A stretch of 64,000 nt of DNA from Bacillota bacterium (GTDB lineage: Bacteria; Bacillota; Clostridia; Peptostreptococcales; Acidaminobacteraceae). Below the pieces are notes generated by a model. The model did not search any database and was not told the DNA's origin. It worked only from the letters and a program-made list of their open reading frames with translations. The DNA lies in the NCBI GenBank assembly GCA_020161295.1, contig JAIUOA010000003.1, positions 124,001 through 188,000 of the forward strand, read 5' to 3'. Of the stretch, positions 43,313-53,900 are shown in pieces (positions within the stretch are counted from its first letter, which is position 1; each line of letters opens with the position of its first letter). The position numbers and the translations under genes are program-made.

Positions 43313-44857
43313 TTATCGATTCAAAATCTTCTCACGATAGTCGTAAGTGATGGCGTCCTTCAAATGCTCTATAAAATTATTAAGCATCTTAGCGGCTTCG
43401 TCCTTGCGAACCCATTGCTTAGGGTTGATGTAGCCCTCTGGGGTGCCTGTGACGAGGCCGATTTCGTTCGCCATGTAGATGGCATCCTTCGCCCATTCGG
43501 GGATACTTCGATCATCCACGAAGGAGGTGCTGTAAGGTGGGGCTGGTGCCATGTACTCGAGGCCGAGGGCACGTACCATGATGGTGATGGCTTCAGCGCG
43601 GGTCAATGGCTCACTGCCGATGAAGTATCCGTTTCTACCGATCATGAGCCCGCTCTTTTTCAGGAACTCCATATAGTGGTATTCTGGATCGGTGGGAAGT
43701 ACGTCGAGAAATGGCGTTTCCACGCCTGGACGCATACGTTTGATCACATCGGTGGAAGTCGGTGTGGGGAGTACGCCATTTACCGCCACTACCAGTGCTT
43801 TACCGAAGTCCAGTCTGGAAATCGTCGCTGAAGGCACGAAGTACTCCTTCTGGACATCGAATACCTGAAGTGAGGTTAATAGGAAGATTTCACGCTCTGC
43901 CCAGTGTCCACCGATATCGCGAATGCGCGGCGTAATCAGCGCTTTTGACTCGAGGATGACGTTTTTGCTAAGGCTGTTCTTTCCGAGGTTACGCTTAGTG
44001 GACGCTGTGTCCACGGTTCCATTATTCACGATAGGAAGTGAGTAATCATACGTGAGAACGTTCTCCTCGCTGGTAATCTGGAAGTAGTTGCCTCTAAAGC
44101 TGATGCTCTGCGGGTCGGTAGGCTGATAGAGGTAGTTCACGGTCTTGTTCGAAGACATACCGATGTCTACGGTTCCCGTCCAAGTGATGAACTCTTTGGA
44201 TCCCACGACCTTAGGGTCGTAGTTTGGATTGGGTTTTGAACTCTGAATTTCCTGTTTGATCACAAACGTGTCGCTTTTACCATAGACATGGTCGTAGCCG
44301 ACGAGGGGCTTCGCATCGATGATGTAGGTGACCGTTCCTTGATTGTTAAGGTAATCGCCGTTCAGATAATACGTGCGCTCTGAGATGATGTTGCCTGAGA
44401 AGTAGTCTACGGCGGGGGTATTGTCCTCAAGACGACTTTCGGAATAGGTGTATTTGCCTAGAGTGTACTCGCCAGAAGCGGTGGTGATGGTCTCATCATA
44501 ACGGGAGAGCTTTTTTACATAGGAAGTTTGATCGATGTCAGCGTTAACCGTTTTCGTCACGTCGAAGCTCACATCGCGCTCAAGGGTGATGCCCTTCGCG
44601 GCATTAGAGAGCTCGAAGGTGTACTTTAGCGAATAAGTGGCTTTATCGGTGGGAACGGTGGGCAAAGTGACTGTCCCCTTCAAAAGCACTGGCTCGCCAG
44701 TGATGAAGCACAGCTCCTGATATTCATGGGTGCCCGTTAAGAGCTTATCGCCCACGAGACCGCCGTCCATCCAGACGGCCTGTCCACTTGATACGGTGCT
44801 GAATAAACTGATGAGTAATATCATCAAGGTTAGGGACTTGAACCATTTACCTTTCAT
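43313..44857 (-). CDS. Surface protein with three C-terminal SLH repeats
   Basis: A 514-residue exported protein. Signal peptide residues 1-26 (LTLMILLISLFSTVSSGQA). Residues 30-300 are beta-rich, with no family I recognise. SLH repeats lie at about 307-365 (IRDIGGHWAEREIFLLTSL, ISRLDFGKALVVAV), 375-435 (FLDVLPTDPEYHYMEFLKKSGLMIGR, LTRAEAITIMVRAL) and 445-500 (FVDDRSIPEWAKDAIYMANEIGLVTGT, VRKDEAAKMLNNFI). AGGAG precedes the ATG. Third gene of the IPT/TIG-SLH-SLH operon, 8 bases after the second. Confidence 0.92.
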   Translation of the reverse strand: MKGKWFKSLTLMILLISLFSTVSSGQAVWMDGGLVGDKLLTGTHEYQELCFITGEPVLLKGTVTLPTVPTDKATYSLKYTFELSNAAKGITLERDVSFDVTKTVNADIDQTSYVKKLSRYDETITTASGEYTLGKYTYSESRLEDNTPAVDYFSGNIISERTYYLNGDYLNNQGTVTYIIDAKPLVGYDHVYGKSDTFVIKQEIQSSKPNPNYDPKVVGSKEFITWTGTVDIGMSSNKTVNYLYQPTDPQSISFRGNYFQITSEENVLTYDYSLPIVNNGTVDTASTKRNLGKNSLSKNVILESKALITPRIRDIGGHWAEREIFLLTSLQVFDVQKEYFVPSATISRLDFGKALVVAVNGVLPTPTSTDVIKRMRPGVETPFLDVLPTDPEYHYMEFLKKSGLMIGRNGYFIGSEPLTRAEAITIMVRALGLEYMAPAPPYSTSFVDDRSIPEWAKDAIYMANEIGLVTGTPEGYINPKQWVRKDEAAKMLNNFIEHLKDAITYDYREKILNR

Positions 44858-44865
44858 ATCTGCTC

Positions 44866-47800
44866 CTACTCTACGAAGATGACCAGTGCGCCATCTTTGA
44901 TGCGCATTACATAGATGTAATCGCCCATTTGGATGTCGTCCACTGAGATCACCGCATTATTTTTAATGACGATGGCGTCGGTGTATTTGATAAAGATGTT
45001 TGCTTTATTCGCTGTCCACTGTCCCGTGTAATCGGTCCAGTCATGTGAATCCGTGATTTCCAGTCGGTCCCACGTCTCATCATCAGAAGTGACGATGCCC
45101 CTGGAAAGGACAGCCCCCGTAAATGTCTGATCGAGCTTCGTGGCGATATCGGTCTCTTTATAAAGCGTATCATCGAGATTCTGGCCAGACAGCAAGCCCT
45201 TATGGCGCAAGTGCATGGCGATGATGGCACTATCCGCCTCGTTCACCACCATAAATGCATAGTAGCGTTCGAACTGGAGTCCTGCACTGTTCACATTATA
45301 GGTCGGATCGACGTTTTCAGTTCTTGCATATGAATCATGCCAGAAGTCCGCCGGTTTGATGGTTTTAATCTTCGTAGGATCTGTGACGTCTACGATTTTC
45401 GTATCGGTGTAGAACTTATAATAACCGGATTCGTTCGGGTTAACAGCGTTTAAAAAGTTGTTCGTGTACTGGGTGTAGTTTCTGAAGGTGACGTTATTAG
45501 GGTTCACCGTTTCCACAGCGCCGATTCGGATGCTATCAAAGATATCGTCATATGGCGTGACGACCTTCACCACCATGGCGTTCTGATTATAGGTGCCCAT
45601 CGGGCTCTCAGACACCACGAATACCGTATCACGGGCTTTAAGCTGGTTCGATGGCACCACTAGACCATCCTTGATAACGATGGTGCCTTCGGTGATGTTA
45701 AAGTTTTCCTTCGTCTGGATGTCGAACTTGCCCAGCGTATGGTCCACGGTGCGAACGGTACTGGAGTACATCATCTCGCCACCGGTCTTCACAGCCATCT
45801 GAACGACGGTGGACACACCATACACCTTTTTCACCACAGCGTAGACCTGATAGCCGCTGTACTGGCGTGCCAGTGTTTCCATGGTGAGCTTTTGGTTACC
45901 AGCATAGATTTCCGTACGAACGTCGGTCTTAAGGTTGATGGTATACGTATCAGCGGAAAGCCAATCGTTATTAGAAATATATTCCGGCTTAGATACCCCG
46001 TCTGCACCGACGATCTGAATTTCATTACGTGCGCCGTTGACGTTTTTGATTTTGCCCTTATAGATGATTTCGAAGAGGATTTCAGGTGCTTCGATTTCTA
46101 TTTTTGAAGCGATGTTACTGGAGATGTTATCGAAGTAAACCTTAACGGGTTCGCCCGCTTTAAGGGCGTTTTTAGTGACTGCATTTCCGTCCTTCGTATA
46201 CTGTGTCCCCGCCTCGATGCTATAGAACTCTGTCTTACCATCGGGGAGCTTCACAGCGATGCTGTTTTGATAGACGGTGACGATATCGCCGATGCGCATT
46301 TTTCCGTACTTAGGAATGTACCCCGGCTCACCGCTATAGGATTCCCCGTCTACTGAGATGATATAGCCGTTTGAAATTTCAGCTTTTACCGGCATGCCAT
46401 AGACGAAATTAGAGAGTGCTGTGTCACGACTGTTGATTCTGAGGTTTGCATAGGGTGCCAGCGGTAGGTTATAAACCTTATCGTCATAACCATAGATGGT
46501 CATGGTGGCTGGTCCGTCGGCTTTAATCGGCGTCACTTCTCTTACGGTTCCTGCAAGTGACTTCTTCACCAGAGGGGCTACCTTGATATAGATCACCTCG
46601 CGCTTTTCATTTACGAGATATTCCAGAACGTCGCCCACGGCCAGGGTTTTTACGCCGCCTACTTTACCGTCCTTATAGGTGATAATGTCTTGGCGAAGGC
46701 CAGTGTACATGTCTTCATCCACGAGGATGTCGAACACATCGCCGGTGATGTCCACCACGCGATAAATTTCTGTAATCATGGTCTTGCCATTTTTAAAGGT
46801 GGTTTTAGACTGGATGTCCACGACGTTCCCATAATGGAAGGTCGTGTAAATATCAGCTGCGCTTGAGGCATTTATTTTCTCGAGGATCAAGTTATGATCC
46901 ACCACTTCGGCGTACTGCAGCACACCACCCACAGTGATGTATTCGATTTCATCGCCCAGCTTTAGGTTCGTGGCACCGGATACGAGATTGTTTTTATAGG
47001 TAACGTAATCGAATCGCTTAGCACCCTTCGTGTGTGTTTCACTGACGAGATTGGTCACGGTGCCGTCGGTGTTTTTAACGGTGACGGTGTTGCGCTTGAT
47101 GGTGTTGCCATTTTCATAGATTGTTTCTGGCTTAACGCCGATGACGAGACCAAAGCCTGAGGCTGCACCACGGGCCGCGTACTGCGTTTCATAGGCGTTT
47201 TCTAAGATAACGGCCATTTCACCTCGTGTAAGGGTTCCCTTCGGTGAAAAGGTGCCATTATTCTTAAGCGGCACGATACCATCAGTGGTCATGTCTTCGA
47301 TAAGAGAGCGGTAAACAGGGTTAACAGAAACCCAGTCAGAGTAGCTAAATACTGTATTTTGATTAAACACAGGAGCCTTTCCGATGGCGCGTGCTGTCCA
47401 TACAGTGGCCGTTTCGCGGTTCACAGCCGAGGTGAGGTTAATCACCTCTGCCGGTGTGATGATGCCCAGGTTCTGTGCTTCCACCAGATACTCTTGATTC
47501 ATGATCTGCTTCAGCTGGGCCGGTGTCGTGGAGGATCCAGCGAGTGCATAGACCCGCTGCATGACGGCGGCTTCATTGCCACGAAGCCTTACGAGATGCT
47601 CGAGCACGTCGTAGCCTGTGGCGCTATTCGCCGGATAGAATTTTCGGTCGCCATACTGCTTTACCACTCCGAGAGCAGCCATACGGACGATGGATTCATG
47701 TCCGTAGGTTCCCTTAATATCTGTAAAGACAGCATTTGATATGAGATCGATGCCCTTCGGGTTACTGTTAAGCACGGTTGCATTTGTGGTGTCGGTTTTC

Positions 47801-47904
47801 ATCGCCGTGAACTCGGGTACTGGAACATCGAAGGGCGCTGCTGCAAACGATGCGGACTGGATAACGAATAGTAATGTGAGTAGAATCGCAATTGGTTTTT
47901 TCAT
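44866..47904 (-). CDS. Large surface protein with N-terminal SLH repeats
   Basis: A 1012-residue exported protein with a signal peptide (MKKPIAILLTLLFVIQSASFAAA). SLH-type repeats occupy residues 50-245: FTDIKGTYGHESIVRMAALGVVKQYGDRKFYPANSATGYDVLEHLVRLRG, a degenerate middle one, and YSDWVSVNPVYRSLIEDMTTDGIVPLKNNGTFSPKGTLTRGEMAVILENA. The rest is a long beta-rich stalk with recurring short barrel-like units (VGDVLEYLVNEKREVIYIKV; IGDIVTVYQNSIAVKL; AGEPVKVYFDN; MGDYIYVMRIKDGALVIFVE) that may be OB- or SH3-like. AGGGAGGG precedes the ATG, 12 bases after the TIG gene. Confidence 0.92.
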   Translation of the reverse strand: MKKPIAILLTLLFVIQSASFAAAPFDVPVPEFTAMKTDTTNATVLNSNPKGIDLISNAVFTDIKGTYGHESIVRMAALGVVKQYGDRKFYPANSATGYDVLEHLVRLRGNEAAVMQRVYALAGSSTTPAQLKQIMNQEYLVEAQNLGIITPAEVINLTSAVNRETATVWTARAIGKAPVFNQNTVFSYSDWVSVNPVYRSLIEDMTTDGIVPLKNNGTFSPKGTLTRGEMAVILENAYETQYAARGAASGFGLVIGVKPETIYENGNTIKRNTVTVKNTDGTVTNLVSETHTKGAKRFDYVTYKNNLVSGATNLKLGDEIEYITVGGVLQYAEVVDHNLILEKINASSAADIYTTFHYGNVVDIQSKTTFKNGKTMITEIYRVVDITGDVFDILVDEDMYTGLRQDIITYKDGKVGGVKTLAVGDVLEYLVNEKREVIYIKVAPLVKKSLAGTVREVTPIKADGPATMTIYGYDDKVYNLPLAPYANLRINSRDTALSNFVYGMPVKAEISNGYIISVDGESYSGEPGYIPKYGKMRIGDIVTVYQNSIAVKLPDGKTEFYSIEAGTQYTKDGNAVTKNALKAGEPVKVYFDNISSNIASKIEIEAPEILFEIIYKGKIKNVNGARNEIQIVGADGVSKPEYISNNDWLSADTYTINLKTDVRTEIYAGNQKLTMETLARQYSGYQVYAVVKKVYGVSTVVQMAVKTGGEMMYSSTVRTVDHTLGKFDIQTKENFNITEGTIVIKDGLVVPSNQLKARDTVFVVSESPMGTYNQNAMVVKVVTPYDDIFDSIRIGAVETVNPNNVTFRNYTQYTNNFLNAVNPNESGYYKFYTDTKIVDVTDPTKIKTIKPADFWHDSYARTENVDPTYNVNSAGLQFERYYAFMVVNEADSAIIAMHLRHKGLLSGQNLDDTLYKETDIATKLDQTFTGAVLSRGIVTSDDETWDRLEITDSHDWTDYTGQWTANKANIFIKYTDAIVIKNNAVISVDDIQMGDYIYVMRIKDGALVIFVE

Positions 47905-47916
47905 AAGCCCTCCCTT

Positions 47917-50900
47917 CTAATAGTTGGTCATGAGGACATAATGTCCTGCATCTTTGATACGGGCGGTGACCCGGTTGTTCGAGGTATCGAGTACGGCTGA
48001 AACCACTTCATAGGTGGCGGTTGCCGTGTTGTATTTAAAGAGTTGAATTTGTGATTTTTGAGCGATGGTGAGTCCAGCAGCATCGAAATAAATGGTGTAA
48101 TCCAGCGTGCTCGTGGCCTGTGTGAAGGCGCGTGTGGACTCGTTTGAGCTGACATCGAAGGTAATGCTGTGCACCTTAGAAACCTGCTTTTTCCCTCTAA
48201 TCACAGGGGTGAGATAGGATCTCGCCGCAGTGGTAGACGTGTCCTCAGTAATACGCGCGTAGGCGTTATACAGGTTGTCCACCGCTTTAAAAATCGCCGT
48301 GTTCATTGTGACTGGTGTAAACCGCACCTGGCTCTTTCCATAGTTTACAGTTATAGGCGTGAGACCCGTTCTAACCTGACTTTCAGGGATGACGATGCGC
48401 TTCACGGTTGACGTGAGGCCGCCCTGCGTTGAAAGGTCGATGTTCACGAGGCTTCCTGAGAGGGAACCAGCGATGTTTACGGTGAGTACGCCTCCATTAA
48501 CCGCTGCGTCATAGTTTTGACCGGTAGGCACACCTAAATCACCATCGAGATCCTCTGGACCGAGTTCCTTAATGTCCTTTACGTTTTGATACGTAAGGGC
48601 TGCGATGTTAGAGTAGCCTGATGGACCGAACTTGTTCACTGCTTTGACGACGAAAACGACGCGCTCTGCAGTGCTCATGTTCTCAAGGCCTGGTAAAGTC
48701 GTTATTTTGTACGGCTCAATATTGGTGATGCCGAGATATTTAAAGTCGCGATAGCCGTTCGAGGTGAGCTCGGCGTTGGTTTTAATGCCGATATAGACGT
48801 AAATCTCGAAATAGCTTGCGGTGTCTGAAACGTATTCATAAAGTTTAATGTAGCGGTTATCCACCACGGCTACCTTCAGACCAGATGGGTCCTTAGGAAT
48901 CGGCACCGTGAAATCCAGCTTCACAGTATTATCTGTGGTACCACCATCAGCATTTTTCACCACGATGGAAACTGGCCCTTCAAAGGTGACTTCCGGTGTG
49001 GTGACGAGTAAGGTTTCACTGTCGATGAATTCCACTTTTGTTCCCAGAGCACCATTTTTTACATAATGGATGGAGTCGTCACGGTAGATGCCATGCTCGG
49101 TTTCTGGGATGTTATCCTTAGCCGTTACCGTAAGCCACTCACCGCCGAAGTAAACCTTTGCACCCTCTGCAAAGCCTGTTCCCTTTAGCCTGATGACTTG
49201 TCCACCAGTGACGTGGATACGGTTAATCGGATTACCATCAGCGTCGGTGATGACAGGTGATAAGGTAGGCGCTGAAACCACGGTGATACCGCCCTTTTTA
49301 ATGGCGATTCCATAATCGTTATTCAGTACCTGGACATCTTTCGATCCCAGTGTCATGTTGTTCGGAGTGGTAAAGGTGAGTACAGTGCCACGTTCTGAAA
49401 TCACGCCGTTATAAATCGGGATTCCCGCACGGGTTCCGATGATGACGTATGCGCCTTCTCTAAAGTCAGCACCTTTAAGTACCACTTTGTTTCCGCCATA
49501 AATGGATGTCTTCTTAGGCGTCACACTGTCGATGCGCGGTCCTGAAAGCGGCTTTTTATAAACGAAGTAGAACGGTAGTGTCTGTGCACCATGGTTCGGT
49601 CCCGCCAAATCCTGCAGGTTCGCCGATGAAGCAAGCCCCTTATCGGTGTTTTCGATCATAATCGGGTATTCCTTATCGATGTCGTTCACGGTCGCACGTG
49701 GCACCGTTGCTACGATAAGGTCATAGGTGACCCCATTGATCTGCTTCGTGGTGAGCTCCTTTACTGTGGCTTTGAGGCCGCCGATGGAGACGATTACGCC
49801 TTCTCTAAAGTCGTTACCCGTGATTTCGATATCGATTCCGCCATCCACGGAGGTTTCCACCAGCCATTTCGTACTGTCGAAGGAAAGGGTTTGTGGCTCG
49901 ATGGTGAGGATTTTCGGCTCACTTGCCGGGTTGGTATACGTGAAAGTACGGCTGGATTTACCACCGTCTGGGTTGAAATAGGTCATGGGCACCGTACCGA
50001 TGGTAAAGTACGATGGTGTCGTTACCACCACATGAGTGTCATTATCATAAGAGGCTTCTGGCGCATAACCACGTTCCACTATGACGCGGCGGTCGGCGAT
50101 TTCCAGTTTGATAAACTCATACGCGTTACCAGAATAAACAGTAGGATCAACACCTTTAAGGCCATTTGGCACATAGTAGTTCCCCACGTTATTTTGGAGC
50201 ATGCCCATCGGGATGAATACCGTGGTGTTATTATAGCTAAAGGTTCTCGTGTAAATGACGTTATTTTCTGTGAGCGTCACCTTCACTTCACCGAGATCAC
50301 CGTAATAAGACACGGACAAACCACCATCTAGGTTCACGGTCGCCCTCTGGTTGTTGATAAGGCCTGAGTTCGGCGCGATACGGTCGATTTCCAGGTTGTC
50401 GATGTCGCCGAAGCGTACCAGCGCCTCTACATCATCCAGTAGCTGGATAGCGTCATCATCATCGCCTTCATAACCGTAGACCACCGCTTTAAAGAGCTTC
50501 GAACCATAGATATCCTTTGGTTCCTGGCCTTGGCGTCTGCCGAAGTTAGGTACGATGCTGTTAAGTACAGGATTCGTCGAGGTGTAGGTGTACTTCACCT
50601 TGTTGCTCACGCCCGAGTCATTATTAATGACATAGACATCAACAGCTCCCGCTGCGTGTGAAGGGGTGATGACTTTGATAAAGCCCTTTGAAAACTCGAC
50701 GATTTTCGCTTCGTTTTCGCCGAAGTAAACCTTCGGTAAAATCACCGATTCGTAGTAGGTATCATAGTAAGGGTTAAGGAGTTCAGGTAATTGCTGGAGT
50801 GCTCCTGGATCAAGACCTGCAGCAAGTAGGTCATCCCAAATGCCGTTTTTGTATTGGTCCGTGAACTTGTCGCCTATATCATAGTTCGGCCCACCCACGC

Positions 50901-53900
50901 TGTTTTCATATGGCTCGTAGTAGCGGAACTCGTATCCGATGATCTCCACGATCTCGCCACCATTTGATGAGCCACCCGTCGGCACGATGCGGGTGATGAC
51001 TGGATTCGAAGAGGGGATGATATACGTGAATCCACGCTCACGGCCAGTGTTACCACCGTCTGGGTTCACCAGGACCACCGGTACGGCCAGCTCATCCACG
51101 CCATAATCACGGGTGAGGTTTTTAATGGACTTCGGCATTTTCACTTTAATCCATGTACCGTCCAGTGCGACATAGGTGTCGTTTTGAGGCACTTCTACCG
51201 AGTCGATGAACACACGGACATTATCCTCAAAGTCGCTACCGGAGATGGTCACATAAAAACCACCATCCACTGAGCCCTTATTAGGCTGGATATCGGTGAT
51301 GATCGGGTTCGAGCTGGCTTGATCGATATAGAAAAAGCCATTATTGCCTGTTTTACTAGCCGACTTCGTATCGGGATTCACCACGGTGAGGTCTTTATAC
51401 CCTCTGCCAGTGGTAAGATAAGGCACTGTAAAGATAATTTGGTTCTTCGAAAGGACCTTCGAAAGGTTTCCTTCGATTCTACCTGTTGAGGAATTAACTG
51501 TATAAGGTGTGATCATGTCCAGCTGTGTGCCGTCGAGCTCGATGCCTGTGCTGTTTACCACGACAGGTCTCGTGAACCCTAAAGAATCCTCAGCCACGAG
51601 CTGGTCCACATCCTCATAACGGATGGTATAGGTTTTATCGCGACCGTTGGTTAAAATCGGTTGTCCTGCAAAGTTATAAGAAAGCGTAAAACGCTCGCCA
51701 TCGATGGTCTTCATGGTGATGGAGTCTGCGTAATCCGCTAAGAATGCCTGCTTTTCACCCTCTTCATTTAGGCCAATCCGCACGAGCCTATTATTCATGG
51801 TCGCCACGAATGTCGGACCGCCTGTGATGGCGATGGTCGTCGCACCAGTTGCCCCGCTATAGCCGATGTTGACCGCCCCGATCAGTGCCCCGTCACGCCC
51901 GTAAGCACTATAACTACCGCCACTATAGCGGATGGCGTACGTCTGGGTTGCCGTTTCGATGGCAGGGTTATTAAGCGCATCGTTAGTGAGTGTCACCACG
52001 TTACCGGTGGCTTGCTCGACGATGGTGGTATTCGGTGCAAACTTGGAAAGGGTCGCTTTACCTGCTACTAAGCTGATTAAGGCTTCTTCATCAGGCGCTG
52101 TGTAGAGGTTAAAAATGATGCCACCAGAGGTATCTCTGCTGTAGGAGTTCACTTCTTTTCCGTCCATGAGCATACGCGTACCGATAAGTCTAAAGGCGTC
52201 GATGCCGCGCTCTGTTACCGCTGTAGGATCTGGCTTAAGGAAGTTATCGCCATTCACCACGACGATGGTTTCAAAGGTACCCAGTGGTGGGGTGAAGCTA
52301 TTGAAAATCGGATCCTTATTAAAGGTCTTCACATAGGTGAAATCCGCCACGGCGAGTCCACCTGATGGATTGAGTATTTGAATTTGCGTCGTTCCCTCGC
52401 GTCCTTTCGGTGCTTTAAACTTCACGAGAATTTTATTTCCAGTGGTGTCGAGCTCTCTGGTAAACGTCGTAATTTCTTCACCATCGAGGAATAATCTTAA
52501 ACCGTTTTGAAGGTTTGAGCCTGTGATGGTGATGTTTTCGCCACCTTCCACCGTGACGATATTCGGTTTAACACTTTCGATGACAGGGATATCTGAGGTT
52601 TTTACAAACTCGATAAAGTCGGACTTGATGGCGGATTTACCATACTCATCCGATTTACGGGTCGGGTTGGTAATTTGGATATGCTTAATACCACCATCTC
52701 TAATGAGGGCGATGTTAGGCACACGCACGAGGATCTTCGTACCGATTTGATTATTCGTGGTACCATCCACGACTTTACCATTTTTATCAAGTACCGTCAT
52801 TTCTAAAGTGACAGGACGGCCATCTGGATAGGTTAACACTTGCTCAGTGGCGTCGTCTTCATTAAGCTTATATTTGATGATGCCGCGAACAGTGATGCCG
52901 CCTCCGGTAGCCTCTTCATTAGGGAAGAAGCCTAACTGATAGCGGTTATTAAAGGTATTATTATCATTCTTCTTGATGAGTACGGTAGGTTTTCTGGTGA
53001 TGACGTTTCCGTCGTCATCGACGAAGCGGTCTACTAAAAATTTATCACCCGTAATGGCGATGAGTGTTTCATTTTTAAATTTCGAATAAGCAGATGCTGT
53101 GTCCTCTATTTGAATCACAGGAGGAAGCACTGTTCCGATTTCAGGTGTGAACGTGCTTGGTTCAAACTCGAACCCATCAGGCTTCGTGATGATTTGGTTA
53201 AAGATGAACTGCTTACCTGCGTTTGCACCACCGACGATGGTTAAAATCGTCTGCATTTCCACGATGACGTCTTTTTTCGGGTCGGTTTCCGCGTCATTTA
53301 CAGAGTCGGTGATGACCATGATCTGGTCAGTAGGGGCTTTTACGATTTGGAAATTGCCACCGGAATCCCTTAAAAATTTCACCTTTTTACCGATTTGCAT
53401 GTTGATGCGGCGGGTTATGGTGACATTTTCTCCTTTATAAATACCATCGGCGTAATTAAGAACGAGGATTTCGTCATTTGACTCGCCTGCAGCAGGCACT
53501 TTAAAGGCACCTGTGGTTGAAAGGTCAGGGATATTTAAGGTGAGCACGTAGTTGGCTTTTATTTCGACGTTACCGCCCGTGTCGGGTCCTTTTTCAGGAT
53601 AGATGCTAACGATTGTCGGTTTATAGTCAGCTTGAATGACTGTAAATTCATCATAGTTCCCCGCCGAGTTTCGCACCACGTGCTCAGCCACGACCTGATT
53701 ATTTTGGACATCGGTGATGACGACATAGTAGTTGCGCAGGGCAAAATCCTTATGATTAGGTACACGCACGGTCAAGACGTCCTCTGCCCCATTGACATTA
53801 AGACCGAGAGAGATGAACTGTGCTTTATTCACGTCGGTGAATTTATCGGAACCATCCAGTGACTTCAAAAAGTAGACCTGATAGTTTCGGGTATCAGAGA